Source: Planctomycetota bacterium (lineage in GTDB: Bacteria > Planctomycetota > Planctomycetia > Pirellulales > Pirellulaceae). From it: DNA of 64,000 nt. Position 1 is the first letter of the stretch. Every line of letters starts with the position of its first letter. The notes under the pieces were generated by a model that had not been told where the DNA came from, did no database searches, and was given only the letters and a program-made list of their open reading frames with translations. The DNA lies in assembly GCA_029979005.1 (NCBI GenBank), contig JAPOIJ010000001.1:1-64000 (forward strand). Reading direction: 5' to 3'. The position numbers and the translations under genes were made by a program. Positions 26,376 through 38,274 of the stretch are shown in pieces.

Positions 26376-27902
26376 ATGAAAATCAGTGCTGACGAAATCG
26401 CCTCGGTGATTCAACAGGAAATCACTAACTTTGAGAGCGAGATTGATGTTCGCGAAGTCGGAACCGTGCTGGAAGTCGGTGACGGTATTGCCCGTGTTCA
26501 TGGCCTTACGAATGTTGCCGCCGGTGAGATGGTTGAATTCCCCGGTGGAATCATTGGTCTTGCGTTTAACCTTGAAGAGAACTCGGTCGGTATTATCATC
26601 CTGGGTGATTACCTGAAGATTAACGAAGGTGACCAAGTTAAATCGCTGGGAACTTTGCTTTCGGTGCCAGTTGGTGATGCCGTTGTCGGTCGCGTTGTTG
26701 ATCCGCTGGGTAATCCACTCGACGGAAAGGGGCCAGTCAATTCAGATTCGACGCGTCCGGTCGAAATTATTGCCGCCGGTGTTGCCGAGCGAAAGCCGGT
26801 AACCGAATCGATGCCGACCGGTATCAAGGCCGTTGATGCAATGACTCCTGTCGGGCGTGGCCAACGCGAACTTATTATTGGCGATCGAAAGACCGGTAAA
26901 ACGGCCATCGGTATCGATGCGATCATCAATCAAAAAGGAACCGGCGTTAAGTGTTTCTACATTGCCGTTGGGCAAAAGGATTCCTCGGTCGCTGGTGTGA
27001 TCAAAGAACTTGAAGAGAGCGGAGCCATGGATTACACCACGGTGATCGTTTCGGGTGCAAGTTCGCCAGCTCCAATGCAGTACATTGCTCCCTATGCCGG
27101 AACGGCGATGGCAGAGCATTTCATGTATGCCGGCGGTCACTGTTTAGTCGTCTACGATGACCTTTCAAAGCAAGCGGTTGCTTATCGCGAACTTTCGTTG
27201 TTGATGCGACGTCCTCCGGGACGTGAGGCTTACCCCGGTGACGTGTTTTATTGTCACTCACGTTTGCTAGAGCGAAGTGTAAAGCTTAGCGACGAGCTGG
27301 GTGGTGGCTCGATTACTTCGCTTCCGATCATTGAAACGCAAGAGGGTGAGGTTTCGGCCTACATTCCGACTAACGTTATTTCAATTACTGATGGTCAGAT
27401 TTACCTTCAACCTGATTTGTTCTTCTCGGGCGTTCGACCTGCGATGAATGCCGGTATTTCGGTTTCACGCGTCGGTGGTAATGCTCAGGTTGCTGCGATG
27501 AAAAATGTTGCGGGCGGTTTGCGTTTGCAATTGGCAGCTTTCCGAGCGTTAGAAGCATTCGCTCAGTTGGGAACGGATCTAGACGCGGCGACTCAGGCTG
27601 ACCTGGATCGTGGATATCGCATGGTTGAATTGCTGAAGCAGCCGCAATATAAGCCGCTTCATGTTTGTGATCAGATCATGGTCATTTACGCCGGTACTTC
27701 TGGAAAACTGGACGACGTCGCGGTGGCTGATGTGCGTCGGTGGGAAGAAGAATTCCTGGAGTTTGTTCATACGAAAAAGCAAGATGTCTGGGATAGTCTG
27801 GACGAGAACAAAGACGTCAGCGCCGTCATGAAGAAGGCCGACAATGAAGTTACCCAGATGGTGGTTGCTGCCATCGACGAATTTAATCAATCGTTTAAGT
27901 AG
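26376..27902 (+). CDS. atpA: ATP synthase subunit alpha
   Basis: [43 protein letters not shown], canonical alpha C-terminus. Confidence 0.98.
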   Translation: MKISADEIASVIQQEITNFESEIDVREVGTVLEVGDGIARVHGLTNVAAGEMVEFPGGIIGLAFNLEENSVGIIILGDYLKINEGDQVKSLGTLLSVPVGDAVVGRVVDPLGNPLDGKGPVNSDSTRPVEIIAAGVAERKPVTESMPTGIKAVDAMTPVGRGQRELIIGDRKTGKTAIGIDAIINQKGTGVKCFYIAVGQKDSSVAGVIKELEESGAMDYTTVIVSGASSPAPMQYIAPYAGTAMAEHFMYAGGHCLVVYDDLSKQAVAYRELSLLMRRPPGREAYPGDVFYCHSRLLERSVKLSDELGGGSITSLPIIETQEGEVSAYIPTNVISITDGQIYLQPDLFFSGVRPAMNAGISVSRVGGNAQVAAMKNVAGGLRLQLAAFRALEAFAQLGTDLDAATQADLDRGYRMVELLKQPQYKPLHVCDQIMVIYAGTSGKLDDVAVADVRRWEEEFLEFVHTKKQDVWDSLDENKDVSAVMKKADNEVTQMVVAAIDEFNQSFK

Positions 27903-28052
27903 TGGGGAGACTCTCAAGTCGCTCTAAGTGAGTTGCTTGAACTGATCTCTGTTTAATTAAGAAGCAAGGCACGAAGGAAGGACGGAAACTGAAGGTTAAT
28001 CATCGGGCTCCATTGCGAGCTGCAGAAGACCTGAGATTTCCTATAAATATAA

Positions 28053-28946
28053 ATGGCCAACGCCCGAGCACTTGATAAACGTCGCAAGTCGATCCGTAAT
28101 ATTAAAAAGATTACGAGGACGATGGAGTTGATTGCGACTGCAAGATTTAAAAAAGCGATGGATCGTGCCACCTCGGCTAGTGATTACACAAAACGTATCA
28201 CTGCGGTTGTTGCTGATTTGGCGCGTGCCGGCCTTGAGGTTTCGCATCCGTTGTTGGAAGCGCCCGAGGAGACGAAGTCAGCCACGTTGTTGGTGTTGAC
28301 TGGAAACCGTGGTCTCTGTGGTGGTTACAACGGAAACGCAATTCGTCTTGGCGTAAAGACGTTCGAAGCACTCTCGAATGATATTGAAAACGTTAGCTTA
28401 GAGGTGAGTGGCAAGCGAGGGATTTCGGGTTTTAATTTCCGTGAAATGTCTGTGGCGGAGTCGTTTACAAATTTCGACGACCAGCCGCTGTATGCTGAAG
28501 TTGAATCGATCGCTAACCGGTATCTTCGAGCTTACGCGGAGGGAACCTTAGATCGACTCGACGTGACTTATACCAAGTTCATTTCTGTAGCGAAGCAAGA
28601 GATTGTTAATGAGACCTTGCTTCCGCTAGGTAAGATCGAAGGTGCTGAGGCGTCCGGTGATGATTCCGAGGCGTCTGGTAGGACATCGCTTTATGAGTTT
28701 GTGCCTTCGGCAGAGAGTATTTTAGAAGAAGTCGTCCCAACCAGTTTTAAGATCAAGTTGTTTAAGTGCTTTCTTGATGCTGCTGTTAGCGAGCAAGTTG
28801 CTCGAATGGTTGCGATGAAGAGTGCGACTGAAAATGCGAATGACATGATCAAAATGCTTTCAAGGACTTACAACCGTGCCCGACAATCTCAGATTACGGG
28901 CGAGATTATGGAAGTCATTGGCGGCGTCGAGGCGTTAGAGGGATAG
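28053..28946 (+). CDS. atpG: ATP synthase subunit gamma
   Basis: MANARALDKRRKSIRNIKKITRTMELIATARFKKA; TGNRGLCGGYN; C-terminal TYNRARQSQITGEIMEVIGGVEAL. Confidence 0.96.
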   Translation: MANARALDKRRKSIRNIKKITRTMELIATARFKKAMDRATSASDYTKRITAVVADLARAGLEVSHPLLEAPEETKSATLLVLTGNRGLCGGYNGNAIRLGVKTFEALSNDIENVSLEVSGKRGISGFNFREMSVAESFTNFDDQPLYAEVESIANRYLRAYAEGTLDRLDVTYTKFISVAKQEIVNETLLPLGKIEGAEASGDDSEASGRTSLYEFVPSAESILEEVVPTSFKIKLFKCFLDAAVSEQVARMVAMKSATENANDMIKMLSRTYNRARQSQITGEIMEVIGGVEALEG

Positions 28947-29012
28947 GCGAAGAGAACGTGAGTCGGTGGTTCGGCTTGCTGAGTATAGAAGATAAATCAA
29001 ACTGAAAATTGA

Positions 29013-30464
<1,452 letters not shown>

Positions 30465-30568
30465 TTTTGAGTGCCGGTCAATCTGACCGGTGTTCTTGGT
30501 TTATTTCGTTTGGCGGTAGATTGAATCCGGCTTTTTATAGAGTTTTCGTGCGAATTTAGAGCAATGTT

Positions 30569-30964
30569 ATGGCACAGATACAACTTGTAATCGTCACACC
30601 TGAAAAAACGACGCTTGATCAGATGGTCGATGCTGTGACAGTCACGCTCTTCGATGGTGAAGCTGGTTTTTTGCCCGGGCATGCACCCATGATCGGAAGA
30701 CTTGGGCCGGGTGAATTGAGAGCACGCGTTGGTTCGGAAGAGTCGCGATACTATGTCGAAGGCGGTAACGTCCAGGTAGAAGACAATGTTGTTTCGGTTT
30801 TGACGGGGCAAAGCATGAGCGTTGGTGAAATCGATCTCGCTGCCGCGAAAGCGGAACTCGAGGCGGCTGAGGCAGAACCTGCGTCTAATCAGGCTTTAGC
30901 TGAGATGAAACAAAAGGCGATTGCGCAGGCTCAGGCTAAGATTCGAATCGCATCGAAGTCCTAA
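30569..30964 (+). CDS. atpC: ATP synthase subunit epsilon
   Basis: QLVIVTPEKTTLDQMVDAVTVTLFDGEAGFLPGHAPMIGRLGPGELR; end of operon. Confidence 0.95.
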   Translation: MAQIQLVIVTPEKTTLDQMVDAVTVTLFDGEAGFLPGHAPMIGRLGPGELRARVGSEESRYYVEGGNVQVEDNVVSVLTGQSMSVGEIDLAAAKAELEAAEAEPASNQALAEMKQKAIAQAQAKIRIASKS

Positions 30965-31683
30965 TGCTTTGATTGTTTGGGTGGTTTTTGTGCACTCTCG
31001 AGGCAACCTGATCTCCTCAGACTCTCTGTTAGCACTTTGTTCCACAGGACGTAACCAGCGACGTTCAGGTGAAGTCCGTCTTTTGCAAATAGCTCGGGAC
31101 GAGGTTTATTATCATCGCCTAGCATAGGCTGGTCGATGTCGACGAAGAAAAGTAGTTTATCGGCCTCGCAATAAGATTGAATGAGCCGGTTCGTCTTTCT
31201 CATCTCTGTTACTAGTTGCCATCGCGAGATACTGGGCTTAATGGCAACGTAATGAATTTTGGCCAAGGGTAGTTTTTTTCGAACGATGGCCACGAATTCT
31301 GCAAAATCAGCGAATACACGTTGTGGAGATTTTCCAGCCTTGATGTCATTGTCGCCCGCATAAATGACAATCGACTGAGGCTCGTAATTAAGAACAATTC
31401 GGTCGAGGAATTGAACGGAGTCTGCGAGTTGTGAGCCTCCAAATCCGCGGTTGATGGTAACGAGATCTGGGAATGATTTGTCTAAGTTCCAAAGGCGAAT
31501 GCTAGAACTGCCAACGAAAAGAATGGCATTTTTCGGTGGCATTTCTTCTTGATCAGCGGATTCAAATTTGGCAATGGCTTCCTGCCATCGTGACGAGTTA
31601 TGGAAGTCCTGTCGTTCCGACTGTGCGGCTGCATGATGCGCCATCGCCAGAGCAATAAATATGGCGAGTAAGTTTGTTTTCAT
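30961..31683 (-). CDS. SGNH/GDSL hydrolase, secreted
   Basis: AILFVGSSSIRLWNL, NRGFGGSQLAD, YAGDNDI, DGLHLNVAGYVLW; signal peptide from 31683. Confidence 0.85.
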   Translation of the reverse strand: MKTNLLAIFIALAMAHHAAAQSERQDFHNSSRWQEAIAKFESADQEEMPPKNAILFVGSSSIRLWNLDKSFPDLVTINRGFGGSQLADSVQFLDRIVLNYEPQSIVIYAGDNDIKAGKSPQRVFADFAEFVAIVRKKLPLAKIHYVAIKPSISRWQLVTEMRKTNRLIQSYCEADKLLFFVDIDQPMLGDDNKPRPELFAKDGLHLNVAGYVLWNKVLTESLRRSGCLESAQKPPKQSKH

Positions 31684-31724
31684 CGTTGTTGAGATTCTGG
31701 AGGCAATGGAGTTGAGTTGGTCAG

Positions 31725-31750
31725 TGAAACCCTTAGCTGAAACCCTTAGC
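31725..31750. repeat. exact 13-bp tandem repeat (x2)
   Basis: tgaaacccttagc repeated directly, intergenic. Confidence 0.95.
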
Positions 31751-31795
31751 AAAAATTATAATGCCGCCGCGAAGGTTACGCCAAGGAAAAAGGAG

Positions 31796-32635
31796 TTAGG
31801 TCTTGGGCGGCTGGAAGTCAGCATACTGGGAAACAATCTCAAGGATCTGCGAGTGAAGTTTTGAATTGGTTGCCAGGACTGAACTTTTCTGAAGAGGTAG
31901 AGGTGTGCCTTGGCAGGTGGTAACAGTGCCCCCTGCTTCTTTGACGAATAATTGAGCGGCTGCGAAATCCCACGGGGAAAGTTCGTATTCAAAGTAACCC
32001 CCGAATCGACCAAGGCCAACTTGGACCAGATCGAGAGCGGCCGTTCCAAATCGACGAATTCCATGAATCTTTTTGTGAAATAGCGCTTCGACTGCATTGA
32101 GCGTGGCTTTCATCATGGCGCCGCGGTCATAATAAAACCCAACGGCGATCATTGTGTTTTCCAGAGCTTGATGTTGGTTAACGGAAACCGACTTGGCATT
32201 CCAGTACGAGCCCTGCCCTTTCTGGGTGGTAAAGAGATCACCATTGGTCGGGTTGAGGATCACACCGCATTCGGCAATACCGTTCCGGTAGTAGGCAATT
32301 GATATTGCGAAATGAGGGATGCCGTGAGCGAAGTTGTTCGTTCCATCCAGTGGATCGATGACCCAAAGGTGTTCGCTTTCGAGTGTCGCCGTATGTTCCT
32401 CTTCGGCAAGGAAATGATGATGCGGAAGTTCTCTTTGGATGGCATCGACAATCGTTCTTTCGGCTTCGACGTCAGCCTTGGTGACCACTCCCTGGAATTC
32501 CTCGTTGGTATATTTTGTGCGAATTTCTGCTGAAGCAAGGTCAGCGAAATATGACGAAAGTATTTTTTCGGCTTTTCTTGCGGCATTGATTGCTACTGTC
32601 AGTTCAGCAGAGGGTGTCATGTTTGCAGAGGTCAT
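31796..32635 (-). CDS. inositol monophosphatase family protein
   Basis: LAEEEHT, WVIDPLDGTNNFAHGIPHFAISIAY, SPWDFAAAQLFVKEAGG. Confidence 0.92.
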   Translation of the reverse strand: MTSANMTPSAELTVAINAARKAEKILSSYFADLASAEIRTKYTNEEFQGVVTKADVEAERTIVDAIQRELPHHHFLAEEEHTATLESEHLWVIDPLDGTNNFAHGIPHFAISIAYYRNGIAECGVILNPTNGDLFTTQKGQGSYWNAKSVSVNQHQALENTMIAVGFYYDRGAMMKATLNAVEALFHKKIHGIRRFGTAALDLVQVGLGRFGGYFEYELSPWDFAAAQLFVKEAGGTVTTCQGTPLPLQKSSVLATNSKLHSQILEIVSQYADFQPPKT

Positions 32636-32699
32636 ATATTCGAAGTTTCAGTGGACGATCGGGGTAGATGCGGGAAGCTAAGTTTGAAATGCGGGCGGT

Positions 32700-34247
32700 T
32701 CAGTGGTTCTCGACTGTCGGCAGATTGTTCATTAGCTCAATGATTGAAGAGCGATCTGCTGCGGAAGGGATGGTAGACGTGCCCTGTAGTTCGAAACACT
32801 CACTGAGATTTTGTGATTGGAAACCTTCGTTGAGGATTTCAAAGCTATCGGGAGTGGTTAACCCCGGGTGTTCGACTCCACAGGCATGGCTTAGCTGAAG
32901 AATTTCTTTTCTTAGGGTGAGGATGAAATTAGCCAGTTTTGCTGATTTGTCCGTCGGGTCGAGACCGCGCATGAGCCATGCGTTTTGTGTTGCGACGCCC
33001 GTGGGGCACTTCCCTGTGTGACAAATTTGCGCTTGAATACAACCAATGGCCAACATGGCTTCTCTGGCAATACTGATCATGTCGCATCCCATCGCCATCG
33101 CTGCAAGCGACTCATGGGGAAAGCCTAGTTTTCCGGCACCGATAAACATAATGTTTTCCTGAAGATCAAGCTTGGCGAACTCACGGAAAACCCGAGAAAA
33201 TCCAAGCTTAAACGGTAGGGAAACGTGGTCGGAAAAAGTAAGCGGTGCTGCTCCGGTGCCCCCTTCTCCACCGTCGATGCAGATAAAGTCGACCCCGCGA
33301 GTCCCAGTCGCCATTAATTGGGCAAGTTCTTGCCAGAAGCTAAGTTCGCCAACAGCAGACTTAATGCCAATTGGTAAACCGGATTTTTCGGCGAGTCGTT
33401 CAACAAAGTCGAGAAGTTCATCTGCGTTAGAGAATTCAAGGTGTGAGTTGGGCGAAAGACAGCTTTTTCCAATTTCAATCCCGCGAATATCGGCAATCTC
33501 CGCGGTTACTTTGCTTGCGGGAAGTACGCCTCCACGGCCAGGTTTGGCCCCTTGGCTCAATTTGATTTCCACGGCTTTTACCTGGTACCTATCGCAGGCT
33601 TCTGTGAATTTCTGTTCGTCAAATCTTCCGTCGTTTCGTCTGGCGCCATAATATCCGGTACCAAGTTGCCAGATCAGTCCGCCTCCCAAATCGTGGTGTG
33701 GGGAAATTCCCCCTTCCCCCGTGTTGTGAAGGCATTGGGCTATCGCACATCCTCGGTTAATGGCCTGGACTGCCGGTGCTGAGAGTGATCCATAACTCAT
33801 CGCTGAAATATTGATTATTGAATCGGGGCGAAAGGAAAGTTTTCGATCGCGCGGACCACCAAGAATTTTGGCGACGGGAATTCGGTAATGCGGATCATAT
33901 CTAGGGTCTTCCGGTTGAATATCGTGGATGGGGAAGGTCGATTGTTTAACAATCAGGTAGCCCGAAGTCTGCTCCAGATCATTGTCGGTGCCAAAACCGA
34001 AGTAGTTGTTTCCTTTGGATGCAGAACGATAAATCCAGTGTCGTTGATCGCGGGTGAAAGGGCGCTCTTCGTTATTTCCCGCGACGATGTATTGCCGTAG
34101 TTTGGGGCCGAGTTCTTCAAGAAGGTAACGTCCGTGTCCCAGTACGGGATAGTTGCGAAGAATTGGATGTTTTTTTTGAGTTAGATCGTGCACTGTAATC
34201 ACGAGCAAGATGAAAAAGATTACACCCAGTATTATGTAGACCGTCAC
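32700..34247 (-). CDS. FMN-binding glutamate synthase family protein (GltB-domain-like), membrane anchored
   Basis: GEGGISPHHDLGGGLIWQLGTGYYGAR, KAVEIKLSQGAKPGRGGVLPASKV, DFICIDGGEGGTGAAPLTFSDHVSLP, CHTGKCPTGVATQ. Confidence 0.88.
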   Translation of the reverse strand: MTVYIILGVIFFILLVITVHDLTQKKHPILRNYPVLGHGRYLLEELGPKLRQYIVAGNNEERPFTRDQRHWIYRSASKGNNYFGFGTDNDLEQTSGYLIVKQSTFPIHDIQPEDPRYDPHYRIPVAKILGGPRDRKLSFRPDSIINISAMSYGSLSAPAVQAINRGCAIAQCLHNTGEGGISPHHDLGGGLIWQLGTGYYGARRNDGRFDEQKFTEACDRYQVKAVEIKLSQGAKPGRGGVLPASKVTAEIADIRGIEIGKSCLSPNSHLEFSNADELLDFVERLAEKSGLPIGIKSAVGELSFWQELAQLMATGTRGVDFICIDGGEGGTGAAPLTFSDHVSLPFKLGFSRVFREFAKLDLQENIMFIGAGKLGFPHESLAAMAMGCDMISIAREAMLAIGCIQAQICHTGKCPTGVATQNAWLMRGLDPTDKSAKLANFILTLRKEILQLSHACGVEHPGLTTPDSFEILNEGFQSQNLSECFELQGTSTIPSAADRSSIIELMNNLPTVENH

Positions 34248-34422
34248 TAATCACCCCAATCTCGTATGAATAAACCTTTTCCAGTTTAACCATCGATCGG
34301 GTCGGTTAGCTACTCCGGTCGCTTGTCAATTCTCCTTGAAGAACTGGTTTTTGTTTGCGGAATTCGATTGGAAGCAGCGCTGAGCGGTTATCTTGGTTCT
34401 TGTGAGTGACTAGGATAGACGC

Positions 34423-37020
34423 GTGAATGCTTTAGTAATAAAACTCAAAACCTGCCTGCTTCGGTACTGGCCTGCGCTCTTAATTGGGGGAATCTGGCTT
34501 TGGTTTTTTGGTCCGATGATGATGGGCCGCGAAGTCGTTGGATTTCGAGATTCGGGCTACCTCTATTATCCGTTGTTCGAGTGGATTGATGCCCAATGGG
34601 CGGCTGGTGAAATCCCACTTTGGAACCCGTTTTGTAATTTCGGAATGCCGGTGGTGGGGGATGGATCATCGAGCGTATTTTATCCAGGAAAGCTGGTTTT
34701 CTTTTGCCGTTCTTTAAGTTACCCATCGCGTTACGGAATTTATCTGGCGCTGCACATTCCATTGGCCGCAGGCGGGGCGTTTGGATTTGCTCGTTTCGTC
34801 GGCGCGGAGAAGATTGGCGCGACGCTCGCCGCATTCGCCTATCCTTTCGGCGGGGTGGTACTGTTTCAGGTTACCAACGTCATTTATCTGGTTAGCGCGG
34901 CTTGGTTTCCGTGGGCCATGCTTTGTATTTTGAGGATGGTCCAGACGAGGCAGCTAAAGTGGGCGCTCGGTTTAGCGATGGTCTGCTCGATGATGATTCT
35001 TGGCGGAGACCCCCAGATGGTCTATCACGTAGGTCTGATATCGGCGGTAACCCTTGGGTTCCAGTGCGCTCGGCAGCAGAAGAATCTCGATTTGGAACAT
35101 CGCATAGTTTGGTGGCGGGCGTTGTTCTTGATGGCGGTTTTGGTTGGAACTACCAGTGTACTTTCAGCCGTTCAGCTGTTGCCTACGATGGAGTGGTCGC
35201 GATTAAGCGAGCGTTCAAGAACTTCGCAGGCTATGAATTTTTACCAGGCAGCTGAAAGTAAATTAAATCGGACCGCCCCTGAATTGGATGGTGAGTCGAT
35301 TTGGGGGGATGCGAAGGGTGTCGCTGGTCATGCTTATCAATTCAGTCAGCCCCCGTGGTCAATGATGGAGCTTGTTTGGCCGAATATTTCGGGAAAGCCG
35401 TTTCCTGTCAATCGTCGTTGGACCGATGGTCTTGCGGGCGCCGATCGGATGTGGGTTCCGTCGCTCTATGCTGGATTGGCTGTTTTCATTCTAGGGATTT
35501 TCAGTTTGCGGTTGTGGGGCCGCAGCAGAAAACAAGTTTGGCTCTCCTGGGTTTTTTGTGTATTCGCATTTGCGTCGTTCGGTTGGTACGGACTGGTCTG
35601 GTTAATTAACGAAATTCATCCTGATGCTTCTTTTCGAAGTTCTCTTGGGCCTCAAGTGGGAGGTGTTTATTGGTGGATGGTAATGATCTTGCCGAAATAT
35701 TTTTTGTTTCGCTATCCGGCCAAGCTGTTTGTAATTGCCAGTTTTGCAATTATTGCATTGGCAGCGATGAACCTTCCTAAGTTGCATTCGCGGGGTGTGT
35801 TGGCGTTTAGTTTCTTATTGGCTTGCATCAGTTTTACCGGATGGATTGCGGTGGGGGATTGGAGTGAGGCCTGGTTGCCGTTGGCTTTTTCGGATCCATT
35901 TTTTGGTCCTTTTGACTCCAAGGGGGCGGTTGTTGAGATCAAGACGGCGCTGCTCCATACTAGTGTCGTCGCCTTATTCTTGTTCGTCGTAGGTTGGTTG
36001 GGTTCGTCAACGAGGGTAAACCCTTATTCTGCCCGGTGGGTTATTGGCGCGGTGCTTTTCATTTCCATTGTCGAAACTTCTTTGTCAAATCGTTGGTTGC
36101 TTTCAACGGTTCCTGTCGTGGCGTTCACTGAGGAAACGGAGGGGATTTCCGGGCTAAAGGAATTACGGCAATCGGTTGGTGTTGAACCTCTCAGGATTTA
36201 CCGAAGTGAAATGGGGGCTTTGCCTCCGCTGGATTGGGCCAATGTAAGTGCGGAGCAACGCCTCGAGGAAGTAGTGAAATGGCAGCGAAGCTCAATGTTT
36301 CCCAAACAACATTTAGGCGAAGAAGTGGTTCTGTTGGGGAGCTTCAGTTCAATCTGGCCGAAATCTTACCAGCGCTTAATTGAACGCTGGGAAGCGGTTG
36401 TTGCTGGAGGCTACGATTCAGGGGGAAAGGAGTGGATTCAGGATTCCCAGGTTCATGGCGTTATCAAAAGATCAGAAGATGGGGAGGTCGTCATCGACCC
36501 TTCGCCCTACCCTGCTGGTGAGTCGTCGGCCTTTCCTATTGCTTGGATGTTCGATATCCAGGACGAGGCGGTGCCTTACCCGCCGGTTCAAATTCCTGAA
36601 TGGGGCAAGGGAATTAAGCTGATTGATTGGGAGAGCGCTGCCAATCGAACTGAGATTGAAATGGTTGAGTTCACCAGCACTCGTTTTGTTGCCCGGATAG
36701 TGACAGATGCCCCCCGTATTTTGGGGTTTTATGCACCACCCGTCGCAGGTTGGAGTGTAGAGGTTGAGGATGTCGGGCGCGAGCAAGTGGTAAATGCTGA
36801 TTTACTGTCTGCGTCGGAATTTTTACCCGAACCGAATGACGGATTTGAAAACTTATTTTTACTGCCCTTTAATAATGAAGGCGAATTTTTGGTTACGTTT
36901 TGCTACCAACCAAGATCGTTTTTGATTGGTGCCTGGTTGAGTATTTCGGGGTGGATCGTTTTGTGTCTTCTTTATCCGTGCAAGCGTTTTTTTGGCTGGC
37001 GTTGGAATTTCGATGATTAG
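34423..37020 (+). CDS. YfhO-like large multi-TM membrane protein
   Basis: 865 aa with many TM segments; PLWNPFCNFGMPVVGDGSSSVFYPGKL, MILGGDPQMVYHV, C-terminal soluble domain. Confidence 0.65.
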   Translation: MNALVIKLKTCLLRYWPALLIGGIWLWFFGPMMMGREVVGFRDSGYLYYPLFEWIDAQWAAGEIPLWNPFCNFGMPVVGDGSSSVFYPGKLVFFCRSLSYPSRYGIYLALHIPLAAGGAFGFARFVGAEKIGATLAAFAYPFGGVVLFQVTNVIYLVSAAWFPWAMLCILRMVQTRQLKWALGLAMVCSMMILGGDPQMVYHVGLISAVTLGFQCARQQKNLDLEHRIVWWRALFLMAVLVGTTSVLSAVQLLPTMEWSRLSERSRTSQAMNFYQAAESKLNRTAPELDGESIWGDAKGVAGHAYQFSQPPWSMMELVWPNISGKPFPVNRRWTDGLAGADRMWVPSLYAGLAVFILGIFSLRLWGRSRKQVWLSWVFCVFAFASFGWYGLVWLINEIHPDASFRSSLGPQVGGVYWWMVMILPKYFLFRYPAKLFVIASFAIIALAAMNLPKLHSRGVLAFSFLLACISFTGWIAVGDWSEAWLPLAFSDPFFGPFDSKGAVVEIKTALLHTSVVALFLFVVGWLGSSTRVNPYSARWVIGAVLFISIVETSLSNRWLLSTVPVVAFTEETEGISGLKELRQSVGVEPLRIYRSEMGALPPLDWANVSAEQRLEEVVKWQRSSMFPKQHLGEEVVLLGSFSSIWPKSYQRLIERWEAVVAGGYDSGGKEWIQDSQVHGVIKRSEDGEVVIDPSPYPAGESSAFPIAWMFDIQDEAVPYPPVQIPEWGKGIKLIDWESAANRTEIEMVEFTSTRFVARIVTDAPRILGFYAPPVAGWSVEVEDVGREQVVNADLLSASEFLPEPNDGFENLFLLPFNNEGEFLVTFCYQPRSFLIGAWLSISGWIVLCLLYPCKRFFGWRWNFDD

Positions 37021-37155
37021 GATATTGTTGGAAGTTAGTCGCGAATGCGAGAAAAAATTATCGGAAAGTATACGATGGTGAATAAGAGTCGCTAGACTAC
37101 TGTTGTTAGATTTTGTTTTGTTTGACTTCTGAGATCTTTTTTGTCGAGGTGTTCG

Positions 37156-38181
37156 ATGTTGCGTTATTCAGTTGGTTTAAGGGCCTTGGTTTGTGCGTTG
37201 GTTTCGCTGTCCCTTTCTTTGCTGCTCAATGCGCAGGAAAAATCTGCTGAGCGAGCGACCGTGGGGAGTATTGAGGTTCTCGATCCTGCATTAAGTGATT
37301 TAATCGACCCGACAAGTCCAATAGAAGTCCTTACGACAGGGTATCAATGGTCCGAAGGTCCTGTTTGGATCAAAGATAAAAGTGTTTTGCTTTTTTCAGA
37401 TGTGCCTCAAAACAAGATCCACTGTTGGAGCCCCAAAAATGGGCATTCGATATTTATGGATCCAAGTGGATACGAGGGGAAGAACGGTGAGAAAGAGCCA
37501 GGTTCAAATGGGCTAATGACGGATGCCAAAGGTCGATTGGTTGTATGCGATCATGGAAACCGGCGGATTTACCGTGTTGAATCGGACGGTTCGAAAACAA
37601 CGCTGGCAGATAAATTTAAGGGCAAGCGGTTTAATAGTCCTAACGATCTGGTCATTCATTCCAGCGGTGCGATTTACTTCACGGATCCGCCGTATGGATT
37701 GCGGGATGAATCCAAACGTGAGCTTGATTATTGTGGGGTCTACCGACTGGGTGTCGATGGCGAGATAACGCTGTTGACCAAAGAGTTGGAACGTCCCAAT
37801 GGGATTGCATTGTCACCGGATGAAAAGACTTTGTATGTCGCCCAATCGCACCGCCCTGCACCGATTTACAACGCTTACGCGATTAAGCCCGATGGGACGA
37901 CGGCAGCCAAGGGAAAGACGATTCTCAATAGCATTGAGTATGCAAATCAAGGCGACCCCGGAATGCCGGATGGCATGTGTGTTGATGTGCAGGGAAATCT
38001 CTGGGCTTCGGGTCCCGGCGGAATACTTGTGATTTCGCCAACTGGTAAGCTGTTGGGGCGATTAATGATGGGTAAGCCAACGGCGAACTGTGCTTTTGGC
38101 GGCGATGGGTCAACACTGTTCATCACATCAAGCGATCGGATCTGTCGCGTGCAAACAAAAACCAAAGGTTTAGGGTTTTAG
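37156..38181 (+). CDS. SMP-30/gluconolactonase/LRE family protein, secreted
   Basis: TGYQWSEGPVWIKDKSVLLFSDVPQNKIHCW, SPNDLVIHSSGAIYFTDPPYGL, RPNGIALSPDEKTLYVAQS, GMPDGMCVDVQGNLWAS. Confidence 0.92.
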   Translation: MLRYSVGLRALVCALVSLSLSLLLNAQEKSAERATVGSIEVLDPALSDLIDPTSPIEVLTTGYQWSEGPVWIKDKSVLLFSDVPQNKIHCWSPKNGHSIFMDPSGYEGKNGEKEPGSNGLMTDAKGRLVVCDHGNRRIYRVESDGSKTTLADKFKGKRFNSPNDLVIHSSGAIYFTDPPYGLRDESKRELDYCGVYRLGVDGEITLLTKELERPNGIALSPDEKTLYVAQSHRPAPIYNAYAIKPDGTTAAKGKTILNSIEYANQGDPGMPDGMCVDVQGNLWASGPGGILVISPTGKLLGRLMMGKPTANCAFGGDGSTLFITSSDRICRVQTKTKGLGF

Positions 38182-38274
38182 CCTATTTATAGTTTGGTGG
38201 GCGGTTGCGTGTGGTTGGATTGTGGTGCCACCCGGGAATTAGAAATCCACATTTGGGATCTGCTCAAAAGATTC

